64,000 nucleotides of DNA, from positions 168,204-232,203 of the forward strand of contig NZ_CANMRA010000003.1 in NCBI RefSeq assembly GCF_947500125.1, written 5' to 3'. The notes under the pieces are model-generated. The model saw only the letters and a list, made by a program, of their open reading frames with translations, did not search any database and was not told the DNA's origin. The position numbers were made by a program, and so were the translations under genes. Source of the stretch: an uncultured Kocuria sp. GTDB taxonomy: Bacteria > Actinomycetota > Actinomycetes > Actinomycetales > Micrococcaceae. This document shows positions 50,843 to 60,401 of the stretch, piece by piece (positions within the stretch are counted from its first letter, which is position 1; every line of letters starts with the position of its first letter).

Positions 50843-52135
50843 GTGTCCGCCGCGCCCCGCCACGTCCTGCTGATCAGCCTGCACACCTGTCCCCTCGAGC
50901 AACCGGGGTCGGGTGACGCGGGCGGGATGAACGTCTACGTCCGCCACCTCGCCGAGGCCCTCGTGGACGCCGGCCACACCGTGGACATGGCCACCCTGGA
51001 CCGCGGCGCCGGCGCCCCGCCCGCCGCGGGCGTGCGGAGCACCCGCATCCGCGACGGGCTGCGGCTGCTCACCGTCGCCCTGCCCGGTGCCGCCGGGGCG
51101 AGCAAGGAGGACCTGCCCGGGTTCACCTCGGCCTTCGCGGACGTGCTCCGCGCGGAGGCCGACCGGCCCGACGTGGTGCACGCCCACTACTGGCTCTCCG
51201 GCGCCGCGGGCCGGGAGCTCGCCGACGGCTGGGGGGTCCCCCTCGTCCTGACCCTGCACACCACGGCGCTCGGGAAGAACCTGCGCGCCCGGACCGGCGA
51301 GGGGCTCGAGCCGGCCTCCCGGGCCGAGGCCGAGGCCGAGCTGATCGCCCGGGCCGAGGCCACGGTGGTGAACACCCGGACCGAGGCGCTGCAGATGATC
51401 GAGCTCTACGACGCGGACCCGGCCCGCCTGACCGTGATCACCCCCGGCGTCGACCTCTCGGCCTTCACCCCGGACGCCGCCCCCGGCGAGCCCCGCCGCG
51501 CCGGCGGACCGCCCCCCGGCTCGCCCGGCCGCCCGCTGCGGATCCTGTTCGCCGGCCGCCTGCAGGCCCTCAAGGGCCCGCACGTGCTCGTCGACGCACT
51601 CGCCCGGATCCGGGAGACCGACCCCGGCCTGCCCGTGGAGCTGGACGTCGTGGGGGTCGGCACCCGCGGCTTCACGGCCACGCTGCGGGAGCGCGTGCGG
51701 GAGCTCGGCCTGGAGGACGTCGTGCGCTTCGGACCGGCCCTGCCCGCCCCGCAGCTCGCGGCCCGGATGCGCCTGGCCGACGTCGTCGCCGTCCCGTCCT
51801 CCTCCGAGACGTTCGGCCTCGTGGCGCTGGAGGCCCAGGCGTGCGGCACGCCGGTGCTCGCCACGGACGTCGACGGGCTGCGCACCGCGGTGCTCGACGG
51901 GCTCACCGGCCGGCTCGTGCCCGACCGCGAGCCCGGCTCGTGGGCGCGGGCCGTGGTGGCGCTCGCGGCCGATCCGGCCGCGCTGGTGCGCATGGGCGAG
52001 GCGGCCGCCCGGCGCGCCCAGGGACACTCCTGGGAGCGCACGGCCCTGGCCACGGCGGAGGTCTACGCGCGCACGCGGGCCCGGGCGGGGGTACGCGACG
52101 GTAGCGGCCGGCGGCTGAATACACTCGAACGGTGA
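50843..52135 (+). CDS. mshA: D-inositol-3-phosphate glycosyltransferase MshA (mycothiol synthesis)
   Basis: A 430-residue GT4 glycosyltransferase. MshA moves GlcNAc from UDP-GlcNAc to inositol-3-phosphate, the first step of mycothiol. The diagnostic MshA start is SLHTCPLEQPGSGDAGGMNV. It is followed by VVHAHYWLSGAAGREL, LTLHTTALGKN and FAGRLQALKGPHVLVDAL. The GT4 EX7E motif is in SETFGLVALEAQACG. The stop overlaps the next gene by GTGA. ino1, which makes the inositol phosphate acceptor, is 0.9 kb away on the other strand. Confidence 0.94.
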   Translation: MSAAPRHVLLISLHTCPLEQPGSGDAGGMNVYVRHLAEALVDAGHTVDMATLDRGAGAPPAAGVRSTRIRDGLRLLTVALPGAAGASKEDLPGFTSAFADVLRAEADRPDVVHAHYWLSGAAGRELADGWGVPLVLTLHTTALGKNLRARTGEGLEPASRAEAEAELIARAEATVVNTRTEALQMIELYDADPARLTVITPGVDLSAFTPDAAPGEPRRAGGPPPGSPGRPLRILFAGRLQALKGPHVLVDALARIRETDPGLPVELDVVGVGTRGFTATLRERVRELGLEDVVRFGPALPAPQLAARMRLADVVAVPSSSETFGLVALEAQACGTPVLATDVDGLRTAVLDGLTGRLVPDREPGSWARAVVALAADPAALVRMGEAAARRAQGHSWERTALATAEVYARTRARAGVRDGSGRRLNTLER

Positions 52136-52920
52136 CGACTCCCCCCCTCTCCTCCGCAGACCTCACCCATCATCTCGACCAGCACCGCATCACGGGCGCG
52201 GTCGCGACGCCCCGCGAGGCGAACCTGCGCAACATCCAGGGCTTCCTCGACGGCGACCAGCACCAGCACATGGGCGTGGTGCGCACCCGGGAGTGGACCT
52301 TCGACGACGTGTTCGCCCTCATGCGGGACCGCGTCGGCATCTCCCCCGACCGGGCGCACGTCGAGGGCCAGGACACGATCTCCGCGGAACGGGCCGTCGC
52401 CGCGCTGGAGCGCTACGCGGGGGTCCTCGGCGAGGTGGTCTCCGGCGGCGGCCGTGTGCTCTTCGCCACCGGCCACCCGGCCGGCCTGTTCCCGGTCTAC
52501 GCGCACCTGGCCCGGGTGGCCCGCCGCGCGGGCGCGCACGTGGTGCAGGTCCCGGACGGCTTCCCGTTCGAGGACGGCGACGTCCGGCAGATCGAGAGCG
52601 TCGTGATGGTCGAGCAGTACGGCGGGCTGCGGCACACCCACTTTCCCGGCCCCATGTCCCTGACCCTGGAGAAGCTGCGCCGCGACGGGCAGAACCCGCC
52701 CGACCTCGTGGTCGCCGACCACGGTCTCGCGGGGGCGGCCGGCTCCCGGGGGCTGCGGACCGTCGCGGTCGCGGACTGCAACGACCCCGGCGTGTTCGTG
52801 GCGGAGGCGCAGGGCCAGATCGAGGTCGCCGTGCCGCTGGACGACAACCTCCCGCCGCGCGTCTACGAGCCGGTCACGGCGTTCGTGCTCCACCGCGCCG
52901 GCCTGGCGGACTACATCTGA
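52132..52920 (+). CDS. Phosphatase-like protein coupled to mshA, unknown substrate
   Basis: A 262-residue soluble protein of an actinobacterial family that I recall being labelled phosphatase. It has TGAVATPREANLRNIQGFLD, EWTFDDVFALMRDRVGI, then GGRVLFATGHPAGLFPVYAH, DLVVADHGLAGAAG and AVADCNDPGVFVAEAQGQ, and it ends VPLDDNLPPRVYEPVTAFVL. The His, Asp and Cys-Asn-Asp clusters (ATGHP; ADHG; ADCNDP) would suit a metal or phosphate site. No classical HAD, DHH or IMPase motif is seen. It begins within the mshA stop codon (GTG 52132), so the two proteins are made together. A role in mycothiol is an inference from context. Confidence 0.75.
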   Translation: MTTPPLSSADLTHHLDQHRITGAVATPREANLRNIQGFLDGDQHQHMGVVRTREWTFDDVFALMRDRVGISPDRAHVEGQDTISAERAVAALERYAGVLGEVVSGGGRVLFATGHPAGLFPVYAHLARVARRAGAHVVQVPDGFPFEDGDVRQIESVVMVEQYGGLRHTHFPGPMSLTLEKLRRDGQNPPDLVVADHGLAGAAGSRGLRTVAVADCNDPGVFVAEAQGQIEVAVPLDDNLPPRVYEPVTAFVLHRAGLADYI

Positions 52921-52964
52921 GCGCTCCCGGTGCGCGGGGCCCCAGGTGCTCGGGACTCCCGATG

Positions 52965-53002
52965 CGCAGGCCCCCGCACCGGGGACGGTGCGGGGGCCTG
53001 CG
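52965..53002. terminator. Bidirectional terminator between the phosphatase-like gene and ino1
   Basis: A perfect 16-bp inverted repeat (CGCAGGCCCCCGCACC and complement) with a 6-nt loop between two converging genes. Confidence 0.8.
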
Positions 53003-53018
53003 GGCCGCGGGCGCGGGC

Positions 53019-54104
53019 TCAGCGCTCGCGCTCGCCCCGGATGAAGGCCTCCAGGTTCGCCCGGGCCACGTCGTCGGCCTGCTGCTCGCGCGGGGACTTC
53101 ATGAAGTAGGCGGACGCGGAGGTCAGCGGGCCGCCCACCCCGCGGTCCAGGCCGATCTTCGCCGCCCGGATCGCGTCGATGATCACCCCGGCCGAGTTCG
53201 GGGAGTCCCACACCTCCAGCTTGTACTCGAGGCTGATCGGGGCGTTGCCGAAGCCGTGGCCCTCGAGCCGGACGAAGGCGAACTTGCGGTCGTCGAGCCA
53301 CGGGACGTGGTCCGAGGGCCCGATGTGGACGTCCTTGGTGCCGAACTCCTTCTGCACGTTGGAGGTCACGGCCTGGGTCTTGGAGATCTTCTTGGACTCC
53401 AGCCGGTTGCGCTCGAGCATGTTCATGAAGTCCATGTTGCCGCCCACGTTGAGCTGGTAGGTCCGGTCGAGCACGTAGCCGCGGTCCTCGAAGAGCTTGG
53501 CCAGGACGCGGTGGGTGATCGTCGCGCCGATCTGGGACTTGATGTCGTCGCCCACGATCGGCACGCCGGCGGCGGTGAACTTCTCCGCCCACTCGTCGGT
53601 GGAGGCGATGAACACGGGCAGGGCGTTGACGAAGGCGACCCCGGCGTCGATGGCGGCCTGGGCGTAGAACCGGTCCGCCTCCTCGGAGCCCACGGGCAGG
53701 TAGGACACCAGGACGTCGACCTGCGCGTCCTTGAGGGCCTGGACCACGTCCACGGGCTCGGCGGCCGACTCCTCGACCATGGCCCGGTAGTACTCGCCCA
53801 GCCCGTCCAGGGTGGGCCCGCGCTGGACGGTCACCCCGGCGTGCGGGACGTCGGCGAAGGTCATGGTGTTGTTCTCCGAGGCGGAGATCGCCTCCGAGAG
53901 GTCCAGGCCGACCTTGGCGGCGTCGACGTCGAAGGCGGCCACGAACTGCACGTCGCCCACGTGGTAGTCGCCGAACTGCACGTGCATCAGCCCGGGGACG
54001 GAGGCGGCCGGGTCGGCGTCGGCGTAGAAGTGCACGCCCTGGATCAGCGACGAGGCGCAGTTGCCGACACCGGCGACGGCCACGCGAATGGGATGGTGGG
54101 ACAC
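53019..54104 (-). CDS. ino1: Inositol-3-phosphate synthase (Ino1)
   Basis: A 361-residue myo-inositol-phosphate synthase that cyclises glucose-6-phosphate; the product feeds mycothiol and phosphatidylinositol. It has the NAD-binding [73 protein letters not shown] and [23 protein letters not shown] 54104 has GAGGAG 5 nt upstream; a longer frame (to 54179) has no support. The end (IRGERER) is short. Confidence 0.96.
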   Translation of the reverse strand: MSHHPIRVAVAGVGNCASSLIQGVHFYADADPAASVPGLMHVQFGDYHVGDVQFVAAFDVDAAKVGLDLSEAISASENNTMTFADVPHAGVTVQRGPTLDGLGEYYRAMVEESAAEPVDVVQALKDAQVDVLVSYLPVGSEEADRFYAQAAIDAGVAFVNALPVFIASTDEWAEKFTAAGVPIVGDDIKSQIGATITHRVLAKLFEDRGYVLDRTYQLNVGGNMDFMNMLERNRLESKKISKTQAVTSNVQKEFGTKDVHIGPSDHVPWLDDRKFAFVRLEGHGFGNAPISLEYKLEVWDSPNSAGVIIDAIRAAKIGLDRGVGGPLTSASAYFMKSPREQQADDVARANLEAFIRGERER

Positions 54105-54254
54105 GGGACTCCTCTGTCTGGTCGTCTGGGCTCCGTCCCCGGCGGATGCCGGGCGGACACCCGCACGGGTGCCCGGCACCGTGCCGGGCAGGACCCAGCG
54201 CTCCAGTCTAGTGCCCGTCAGGGGTGGGGCCGGCCGGGGGGCCCGCCGTCGGGC

Positions 54255-54929
54255 TCACAGCGCGCTGAGGAGCAGGCCGAGGGCGAGCACCAGGAACAGC
54301 ACGCCGGCGGCGAGCTCCACGGCGGCGCCGTGCCGCCGGAAGCCCGCGGCCAGCCGCTGGACCGAGCCGACCCACGCGACCGCGGTGAACCAGGCGAGGC
54401 CCACCGCCACGAGCAGCGCGAAGACCAGGGCCGTCTCCCACCACAGGGCGCCCGCCGGGACCACGTTGGCGAACAGCGCCACGAAGAAGATGATGGCCTT
54501 CGCGTTCGAGAGGTTCGTCACGAGCCCGAGCACGAAGCCCCGCCCCGGGGTGACCGTGCGGCCCGGCGGCGCCTGCGGCTCGTCCGGGTCCGTCCCGGGT
54601 CCGCCCGCCGCGGACGGCACCCGGGCGGGCAGGGTCCGCGCGGCGAGTCCCGCCCGGATCCCGCTGACGCCCAGCCAGCCGAGGAACAGCGCCCCGGCCA
54701 CCTGGATGATCCGCTGGACGCCGTCCGCCTGGCCGATCAGGACGGTCACCCCGGTGAGGGAGAGCGTGATCCACACGAGGTTGCCCGTCATCACCCCCAC
54801 CGCGGTGAGCACCCCGGCCGCGCGGGAGCCCAGTGACGCGTTGCGCAGGATCACCAGGACGTCCGGGCCGGGGGCGACGATCCCGGCGATCCACAGCCCG
54901 AGCAGGGCGAGGTACTGCGAGACCTCCAC
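54255..54929 (-). CDS. LysE/RhtB family amino-acid exporter
   Basis: A 224-residue LysE-type exporter with six spans. The N-terminal GLWIAGIVAPGPDVLVILRN carries the family PGP-D motif, and MTGNLVWITLSLTGVTVLIG follows. A loop of about 35 polar, Pro-rich residues (about 97-130) separates the halves. FVLGLVTNLSNAKAIIFFVA is the second conserved block. The exported compound is unknown. The start is GTG 54929. It is 19 bases downstream of the aldo/keto reductase stop on the same strand, so they may be cotranscribed. Confidence 0.87.
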   Translation of the reverse strand: MEVSQYLALLGLWIAGIVAPGPDVLVILRNASLGSRAAGVLTAVGVMTGNLVWITLSLTGVTVLIGQADGVQRIIQVAGALFLGWLGVSGIRAGLAARTLPARVPSAAGGPGTDPDEPQAPPGRTVTPGRGFVLGLVTNLSNAKAIIFFVALFANVVPAGALWWETALVFALLVAVGLAWFTAVAWVGSVQRLAAGFRRHGAAVELAAGVLFLVLALGLLLSAL

Positions 54930-54948
54930 GGCTACCGGGCCCGGTCGC

Positions 54949-56031
54949 TCACGAGGTCTTGGAGTCCTGGGCGCCCGCCCAGATGTTGATGTCGGAGTCC
55001 GTGGCCAGCCGGTCGATCGCGTCCAGCTCCTCCGGGGTGAAGGACAGGTGGCGCACGGCGCCCACGCTGTCCTCGAGCTGCTGCGGCGAGGAGGCCCCCA
55101 CGAGTGCCGTGCTGACCTGCCCGTCCGCCTGCTCGCGCAGCACCCACGAGATCGCCATCTGGGCCAGGCTCTGCCCGCGTGCCTCGGCGATGTCGTGCAG
55201 ACCGCGGACCTTCTCCAGGGTCGTGCCGGTCAGCCACTCCGGGTCCAGGGACTTCTCCGCCGCGGCCCGGGAGCCCTCCGGGATGCCCTGGAGGTACCGG
55301 TCCGTGAGCATGCCCTGGGCCAGGGGGGAGAACACGATCGAGCCCATCCCCGCCTCCGTCAGGGCGCCCAGCAGGGAGGTCCCCGACGGACCGGGCGACT
55401 CGATCCAGCGGTTGAGCAGCGAGTAGGACGGCTGGTGGATGAGCAGCGGCGTGCCGAGCTCCCGCATGATCTGCTGGGCGCGCAGGGTCAGCTCGGCGTT
55501 GTAGGAGGAGATCCCCACGTACATGGCCCGCCCGGAGCGCACGATGTGGTCGAGGGCCCGCATGGTCTCCTCGAGCGGGGTCTCCGGGTCCGGGCGGTGG
55601 TGGTAGAAGATGTCCACGTGGTCCAGGCCCATCCGCTGCAGGGACTGGTCGAGGGAGGACACCAGGTACTTCCGCGAGCCGCCGAAGCCGTACGGCCCCG
55701 GCCACATGTCCCACCCGGCCTTCGAGGAGATCACGAGCTCGTCCCGGTACGGCGCGAGGTCCTGCGCCAGGATCCGCCCGAAGTTCAGCTCCGCGGCGCC
55801 GGCCGGCGGGCCGTAGTTGTTGGCGAGGTCGAAGTGGGTCACGCCGAGGTCGAAGGCCCGGCGCAGCGTGGCGCGCTGGGTGCCCAGCGGCTTGTCGTCG
55901 CCGAAGTTGTGCCACAGCCCGAGCGAGATCACGGGCAGCTTGAGCCCGGACTCGCCCACGCGGCGGTACGGCATGGTCTCGTAGCGGTTCTCCGCCGGGA
56001 GGTAGGGGACATCGGGTCCGTAGGTGCGCAC
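54949..56031 (-). CDS. Aldo/keto reductase, YghZ/Gpr-like
   Basis: A 360-residue NADPH-dependent reductase of the YghZ (L-glyceraldehyde-3-phosphate reductase) group. It has YETMPYRRVGESGLKLPVIS, SLGLWHNFGDDKPLG and the catalytic Tyr in FDLANNYGPPAGAAELNFG. The catalytic Lys is in ELVISSKAGW and the His in YHHRPDPETPLEETM. It ends with the NADP-binding SWVLREQADGQVSTALVGAS. Such enzymes detoxify aldehydes and methylglyoxal. GTG 56031 has GAAAGG upstream. It follows treZ by 50 bases on the same strand. Confidence 0.9.
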   Translation of the reverse strand: MRTYGPDVPYLPAENRYETMPYRRVGESGLKLPVISLGLWHNFGDDKPLGTQRATLRRAFDLGVTHFDLANNYGPPAGAAELNFGRILAQDLAPYRDELVISSKAGWDMWPGPYGFGGSRKYLVSSLDQSLQRMGLDHVDIFYHHRPDPETPLEETMRALDHIVRSGRAMYVGISSYNAELTLRAQQIMRELGTPLLIHQPSYSLLNRWIESPGPSGTSLLGALTEAGMGSIVFSPLAQGMLTDRYLQGIPEGSRAAAEKSLDPEWLTGTTLEKVRGLHDIAEARGQSLAQMAISWVLREQADGQVSTALVGASSPQQLEDSVGAVRHLSFTPEELDAIDRLATDSDINIWAGAQDSKTS

Positions 56032-56081
56032 GGCGGCCTTTCGGGGTTCGAGGGAGTCGTTCGGTGGGTGGTGGCGGTGGC

Positions 56082-57953
56082 TCAGTAGCGCACCACGGCC
56101 GCGCCGTGGGCGGGCAGCGCGGCGACGGCGCTGCCGCTCCCGTCGGTCAGCGACACGTCGCCGGAGCGGAAGAGCACCTCGGCGTCCTGGCGGCCCGGGA
56201 ACGGGACCCGCGCGGGCTCGGCACCGAAGTTCAACAGCACCGCGACCCCGTGGGCGGAGCCCGGGGCCGTGGCCCGGCGCAGCACGAACCAGCGGGCGTC
56301 CTCGTCGAGGTCGGTGCCGATCGTGTCGAAGCGCGGGTCGGTGAGCTCGGGCACCGCGCGCCGCAGCGCGATGAGCTCGCGGTAGGCGGCCAGCACCCGG
56401 GCGTGGTCGTCGCGGCCGAGCTCGTCCCAGTCCAGCTTCGAGTCCGTGAACGTGCTGGGGGCCTGCGGGTCCGGGACCGTGTCCTCGTCCCAGCCCATGG
56501 AGGCGAACTCCGCCTTGCGGCCCTTCGCCACGGCCTCCCCGAGCTCGCGCTCGGGGTGGGCGGTGAAGAACTGCCACGGGGTGGACGCACCCCACTCCTC
56601 CCCCATGAACAGCATGGGGGTGAACGGCTGGGTGAGCAGCACGGCGGCGCCCAGCACGAGCTGGTCGGGCGTGAGGCTCGCGCTGATCCGGTCCCCCGCG
56701 GCGCGGTTGCCGATCTGGTCGTGGTTCTGGATGCACGTGACGAACTGCCACGGGCGCACGCGCTGCTTGTCGACCGGCCGGCCGTGGTGGCGGCCTCGGA
56801 AGACCGACATGGTGCCGTCGTGGTAGAACGCGTCCCGCATCACTTTGTCGAGGGTCCCGAGGGCGGCGAAGTCCGCGTAGTAGCCCTGCGTCTCCCCCGT
56901 GAGCGCCACGTGCGCCGCGTGGTGGAAGTCGTCGAGCCACTGCCCGGTCATCCCGAGGCCGTGGGCCGTGGTCGGCGTGATCATCCGGTGGTCGTTGAGG
57001 TCGGACTCCGCGACGGTGAAGAGGGGCTTGCCGGTCTCCACGCCCACGCGCTCCACGAGCTCGGCGATCTCCTCGAGGATGTGCACGGCCCGGTGGTCCT
57101 GCAGGGCGTGCACGGCGTCGAGGCGGAACCCGTCCACGTGGTAGTCGCGCAGCCACATCTCCACGTTGTCCAGGATGTAGTCCCGGACGCCGTCGGAGCC
57201 CCAGCCGTCGAGGTTGATGAGGTCGCCCCAGGTGCTGGAGCCCGGCTTGAAGTAGTCGGCGAACAAGGGCAGGTAGTTCCCGGACGGGCCCAGGTGGTTG
57301 TAGACCACGTCCTGGATCACGCCGATCCCCCTCTGGTGGCACGCGTCGACGAAGCGCTGGTAGGCGGCGGGCCCGCCGTAGGACTCGGCCACGGTGTACC
57401 AGAGGACGCCGTCGTAGCCCCAGTTGTGCTCGCCGTTGAACCCGTTGACGGGCAGCAGCTCCACGAAGTCCACGCCGAGGTCGGCGAGGTGGTCGAGCCG
57501 TTCGACCGCGGAGTCGAGGGTGCCCTCCGGGGTGAACGTGCCGACGTGCAGCTCGTAGATCACCGACCCGGCCAGGGTGCGGCCGGTCCACGCGGCGTCG
57601 CCCCACCGGTGCGCGGAGGGATCGAACGTGCAGGAGAGGTCGTGCACGCCCTGGGGCTGGCGGCGGGAGCGCGGGTCCGGCAGGACCTCGGAGACCTGGG
57701 AGCGCTCCTCGGCCGTGCCCTCGTCGAAGGTCTTGCCCAGGAGGTAGCCGTAGCGCACGGTGCCGTCGGGGACGTCGGCGCCGTCGGGCAGGGTCCACCA
57801 GCCGTCGCGGCGCGCCGCGGTGCCGGCCGGCGAGTCCTCGGGCAGGGTCGCGGCGGGGACCATGGCGTGGTCCTCGCCCTCGATGCGCGCGGTCACCGCC
57901 CTGGCGTGCGGGGCCCAGACGTCGAAGCGGTTGAGGTGGTCGCGGGTGTTCAT
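56082..57953 (-). CDS. treZ: Malto-oligosyltrehalose trehalohydrolase TreZ
   Basis: A 623-residue GH13 enzyme releasing trehalose from maltooligosyl trehalose. The N-terminal beta domain starts [17 protein letters not shown]. Catalytic regions are [32 protein letters not shown] with the Asp nucleophile, [10 protein letters not shown] with the acid Glu, and [16 protein letters not shown]. The C-terminal beta domain ends HGAAVVRY. It begins 6 bases after the treY stop, so the two are one transcript. Confidence 0.96.
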   Translation of the reverse strand: MNTRDHLNRFDVWAPHARAVTARIEGEDHAMVPAATLPEDSPAGTAARRDGWWTLPDGADVPDGTVRYGYLLGKTFDEGTAEERSQVSEVLPDPRSRRQPQGVHDLSCTFDPSAHRWGDAAWTGRTLAGSVIYELHVGTFTPEGTLDSAVERLDHLADLGVDFVELLPVNGFNGEHNWGYDGVLWYTVAESYGGPAAYQRFVDACHQRGIGVIQDVVYNHLGPSGNYLPLFADYFKPGSSTWGDLINLDGWGSDGVRDYILDNVEMWLRDYHVDGFRLDAVHALQDHRAVHILEEIAELVERVGVETGKPLFTVAESDLNDHRMITPTTAHGLGMTGQWLDDFHHAAHVALTGETQGYYADFAALGTLDKVMRDAFYHDGTMSVFRGRHHGRPVDKQRVRPWQFVTCIQNHDQIGNRAAGDRISASLTPDQLVLGAAVLLTQPFTPMLFMGEEWGASTPWQFFTAHPERELGEAVAKGRKAEFASMGWDEDTVPDPQAPSTFTDSKLDWDELGRDDHARVLAAYRELIALRRAVPELTDPRFDTIGTDLDEDARWFVLRRATAPGSAHGVAVLLNFGAEPARVPFPGRQDAEVLFRSGDVSLTDGSGSAVAALPAHGAAVVRY

Positions 57954-57959
57954 GGAGGT

Positions 57960-60317
57960 TCAGGAGTCCTTCCGGCGCAGCAGCGCCACGGGGTAGTCGG
58001 CCAGCAGCCCGGACAGCGGCACGGTGCCCGTGTGCCGGCGGCGGGTCAGCACGTCCTCGAAGTCGCCCGGGGGCAGGTCGAGGGTCTCGCCGGCGAAGCC
58101 GCCGGCGGCGGCCAGGCCCAGGGGCAGGCGGGTGGCCACGGTCACGGCGCCGCCGCGGTCGAACGCGAACACGTGCCCGGCCAGGGGCCCGGACGCGGTG
58201 AGCGGGGTGTAGCCGGTGAACAGCTCGGGGTGGTCCCGGCGCAGCCGCAGGGCGCGGCTGGTGACGAGCAGCTTGGCGGCGGCGTCCGGTCCCACGGCGG
58301 GGATCCCGTCCGCGGTGCCGCCCACGGGGTTGTCGAGGCGGGCCAGCACGGCGGCCCGCTCCTCGAAGTCGACGGGACGGCGGTTGTCGGGGTCCACGAG
58401 GGACTCGGCCCACCGCTCGGAGCCCTGGTAGACGTCCGGGACGCCGGGCATCGTGAGCTGCACGAGCTTGGCGGCGAGCCCGTTCGACCACCCGGCCGGG
58501 GTGACGTGCTCGGCGAAGCCCTCGACGACGGCCCGCATCTGCGGGTCGTGGAGGACGAGCTCGACGAACCGGGTGAGCCGCTGCTCGAACTCGGCGTCCC
58601 CGTCGACCCAGGCGGTGGAGTTGCCGGCCTCGCGGGCGGCCTTGAGGGCGTAGTCCAGCACCCGGTCCTGCGAGATGGGCCAGGCGCCCACCACGGCCTG
58701 GAGCACGAGGTTCACGAGGGGGCCGTCGCCCACCAGGGCCCCGGCCGCCCCGGCGAGCCTCTTCACGGTGCCGACCACGCCGGCCCACTGCTCCCCGGCC
58801 TCGGCGAGCACGGTGATCCGCGCCCGCACCGCCTCGGAGCGCTTGGTGTCGTGCGTGGACAGCGCCGTCATGGCCAGGGGCTCCTCGGCGGCCCGCCGGG
58901 CGAGCTCGGCGTGGGCCTCCTCGGGCGTCACGGCGAAGTGCGACGGGTCGCCGCCGACCTCGGTCAGCGACGTGAGGCGGGAGAAGCGGTAGAACGCGGT
59001 GTCCTCCACGCCCTTCGCCATGACCATCCCGGAGGTCTGCTGGAAGCGGCGGGCGAGCTCCCCGAGCTCCGCCTCGTCCGTCGCGTCGACCCCGAGCAGC
59101 CCGCCCAGGGTCCCGATCGCGCCGGAGAGGTCGGGACGCTGCTCCCGGGCGGCCTCGAGGGCCGTCCGCAGGTGCTCGGCCCCCTGGGGCAGGTAGCTGC
59201 GGTAGACGGGGAAGTTCGCGAGGATCTCCGCCAGGGCGTCCTCCGCCACGGGCCGGTCCAGGCCGGCGTCCCCGGGCACGAGGCGGGCGAGGCGCCGGAC
59301 CTCGGCCAGCAGCGCGCCGTCGGCCATGGCGCGCTTGGTGCCGTGGACCAGCTCGTCCCAGTGGACGGGCTCGCCGTCCCGCAGCCGGGCGTCCAGGCTG
59401 GTCAGCGCGTACTCCCCGGCCGGATCGGTGAGCAGCCGGTCGAGCACGCCGAGGGCGTCGTAGCCGGTGGTGCCCGCGGTGGCCCAGTCCCGGGGCAGCC
59501 GTTCGCCGGGCTCGAGGATCTTCTCGACGACGACGTAGGCGCCGCCCGTGAGCTCCTTCAGCTGCTCGAGGTACTGCCGCGGGTCGCGCAGCCCGTCGGG
59601 GTGGTCGATCCGCAGGCCGTCGACGAGGCCCTCGTCGATCCACCGCTTGATCTCCGCGTGGGACTCGGCGAAGACCTCCGGGTCCTCGACGCGCACGCCG
59701 GCCAGCGTGGCCACGGTGAAGAACCGGCGGTAGTTGAGCTCGGCGTCGCCGCGGCGCCAGTGCACGAGCTCGTAGTGCTGGCGGTCGTGGACGTCCCGCG
59801 GGTCGTCCCCCTCCGTCCACGTGCCCTCGGCCAGCGGATAGACGTTGTCGTAGTAGCGCAGCGTGCCGTCCTCGACCCGCAGCTGGGCGAGCTCCTCGTC
59901 GCCGTCGCCCAGCACGGGGATCAGCACCCTGCCGCCGCCGGCCGCCCACTCGACGTCGAAGGCCTCGGCGTAGGGCGACTCCCGGCCCTGCGCCAGCAGC
60001 GACCACCACCAGGGGTTCTGCTCCGGGGCGGCGACGCCCTGGTGGTTGGGGACGATGTCCACCAGCACGCCCATGCCGCGGGCGTGGGCGGCGTCGGCGA
60101 GCGCCTTGAGTCCGGCGGCACCGCCCCGGACGGGGTCCACCTCCGCGGGGGACGCGACGTCGTAGCCGTGGTCGGAGCCGTCGACGGCCCGCAGGATCGG
60201 CGAGAGGTAGACCCAGTCGGCGCCGAGGTCGTGGAGGTAGTCCACGAGCCCCGCGGCGCGGTCGAGCGTCAGGTCGGAGGTGATCTGGAGTCGGTAGGTC
60301 GAGATAGGTGTGCGCAC
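57960..60317 (-). CDS. treY: Malto-oligosyltrehalose synthase TreY
   Basis: A 785-residue GH13 intramolecular transglucosylase that turns the reducing end of maltodextrins into trehalose. It has [20 protein letters not shown] at the start, [52 protein letters not shown] and [18 protein letters not shown] long helical insert (about 300-440) is typical. GTG 60317 has CAGACT 6 nt upstream, a weak leaderless signal. A terminator separates it from glgX. Confidence 0.96.
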   Translation of the reverse strand: MRTPISTYRLQITSDLTLDRAAGLVDYLHDLGADWVYLSPILRAVDGSDHGYDVASPAEVDPVRGGAAGLKALADAAHARGMGVLVDIVPNHQGVAAPEQNPWWWSLLAQGRESPYAEAFDVEWAAGGGRVLIPVLGDGDEELAQLRVEDGTLRYYDNVYPLAEGTWTEGDDPRDVHDRQHYELVHWRRGDAELNYRRFFTVATLAGVRVEDPEVFAESHAEIKRWIDEGLVDGLRIDHPDGLRDPRQYLEQLKELTGGAYVVVEKILEPGERLPRDWATAGTTGYDALGVLDRLLTDPAGEYALTSLDARLRDGEPVHWDELVHGTKRAMADGALLAEVRRLARLVPGDAGLDRPVAEDALAEILANFPVYRSYLPQGAEHLRTALEAAREQRPDLSGAIGTLGGLLGVDATDEAELGELARRFQQTSGMVMAKGVEDTAFYRFSRLTSLTEVGGDPSHFAVTPEEAHAELARRAAEEPLAMTALSTHDTKRSEAVRARITVLAEAGEQWAGVVGTVKRLAGAAGALVGDGPLVNLVLQAVVGAWPISQDRVLDYALKAAREAGNSTAWVDGDAEFEQRLTRFVELVLHDPQMRAVVEGFAEHVTPAGWSNGLAAKLVQLTMPGVPDVYQGSERWAESLVDPDNRRPVDFEERAAVLARLDNPVGGTADGIPAVGPDAAAKLLVTSRALRLRRDHPELFTGYTPLTASGPLAGHVFAFDRGGAVTVATRLPLGLAAAGGFAGETLDLPPGDFEDVLTRRRHTGTVPLSGLLADYPVALLRRKDS

Positions 60318-60352
60318 GGCACCAGTCTGTCGGCCCGGCCCCGGAAACGCCA

Positions 60353-60388
60353 GCAGGCTGTCGACCCGTGTCCGGGTCGACAGCCTGC
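60353..60388 (-). terminator. Terminator hairpin of glgX
   Basis: A perfect 16-bp inverted repeat (GCAGGCTGTCGACCCG and complement) with a TGTC loop. It lies just beyond the glgX stop and upstream of treY. Confidence 0.85.
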
Positions 60389-60401
60389 CGGGGCCGTCAG
60401 G

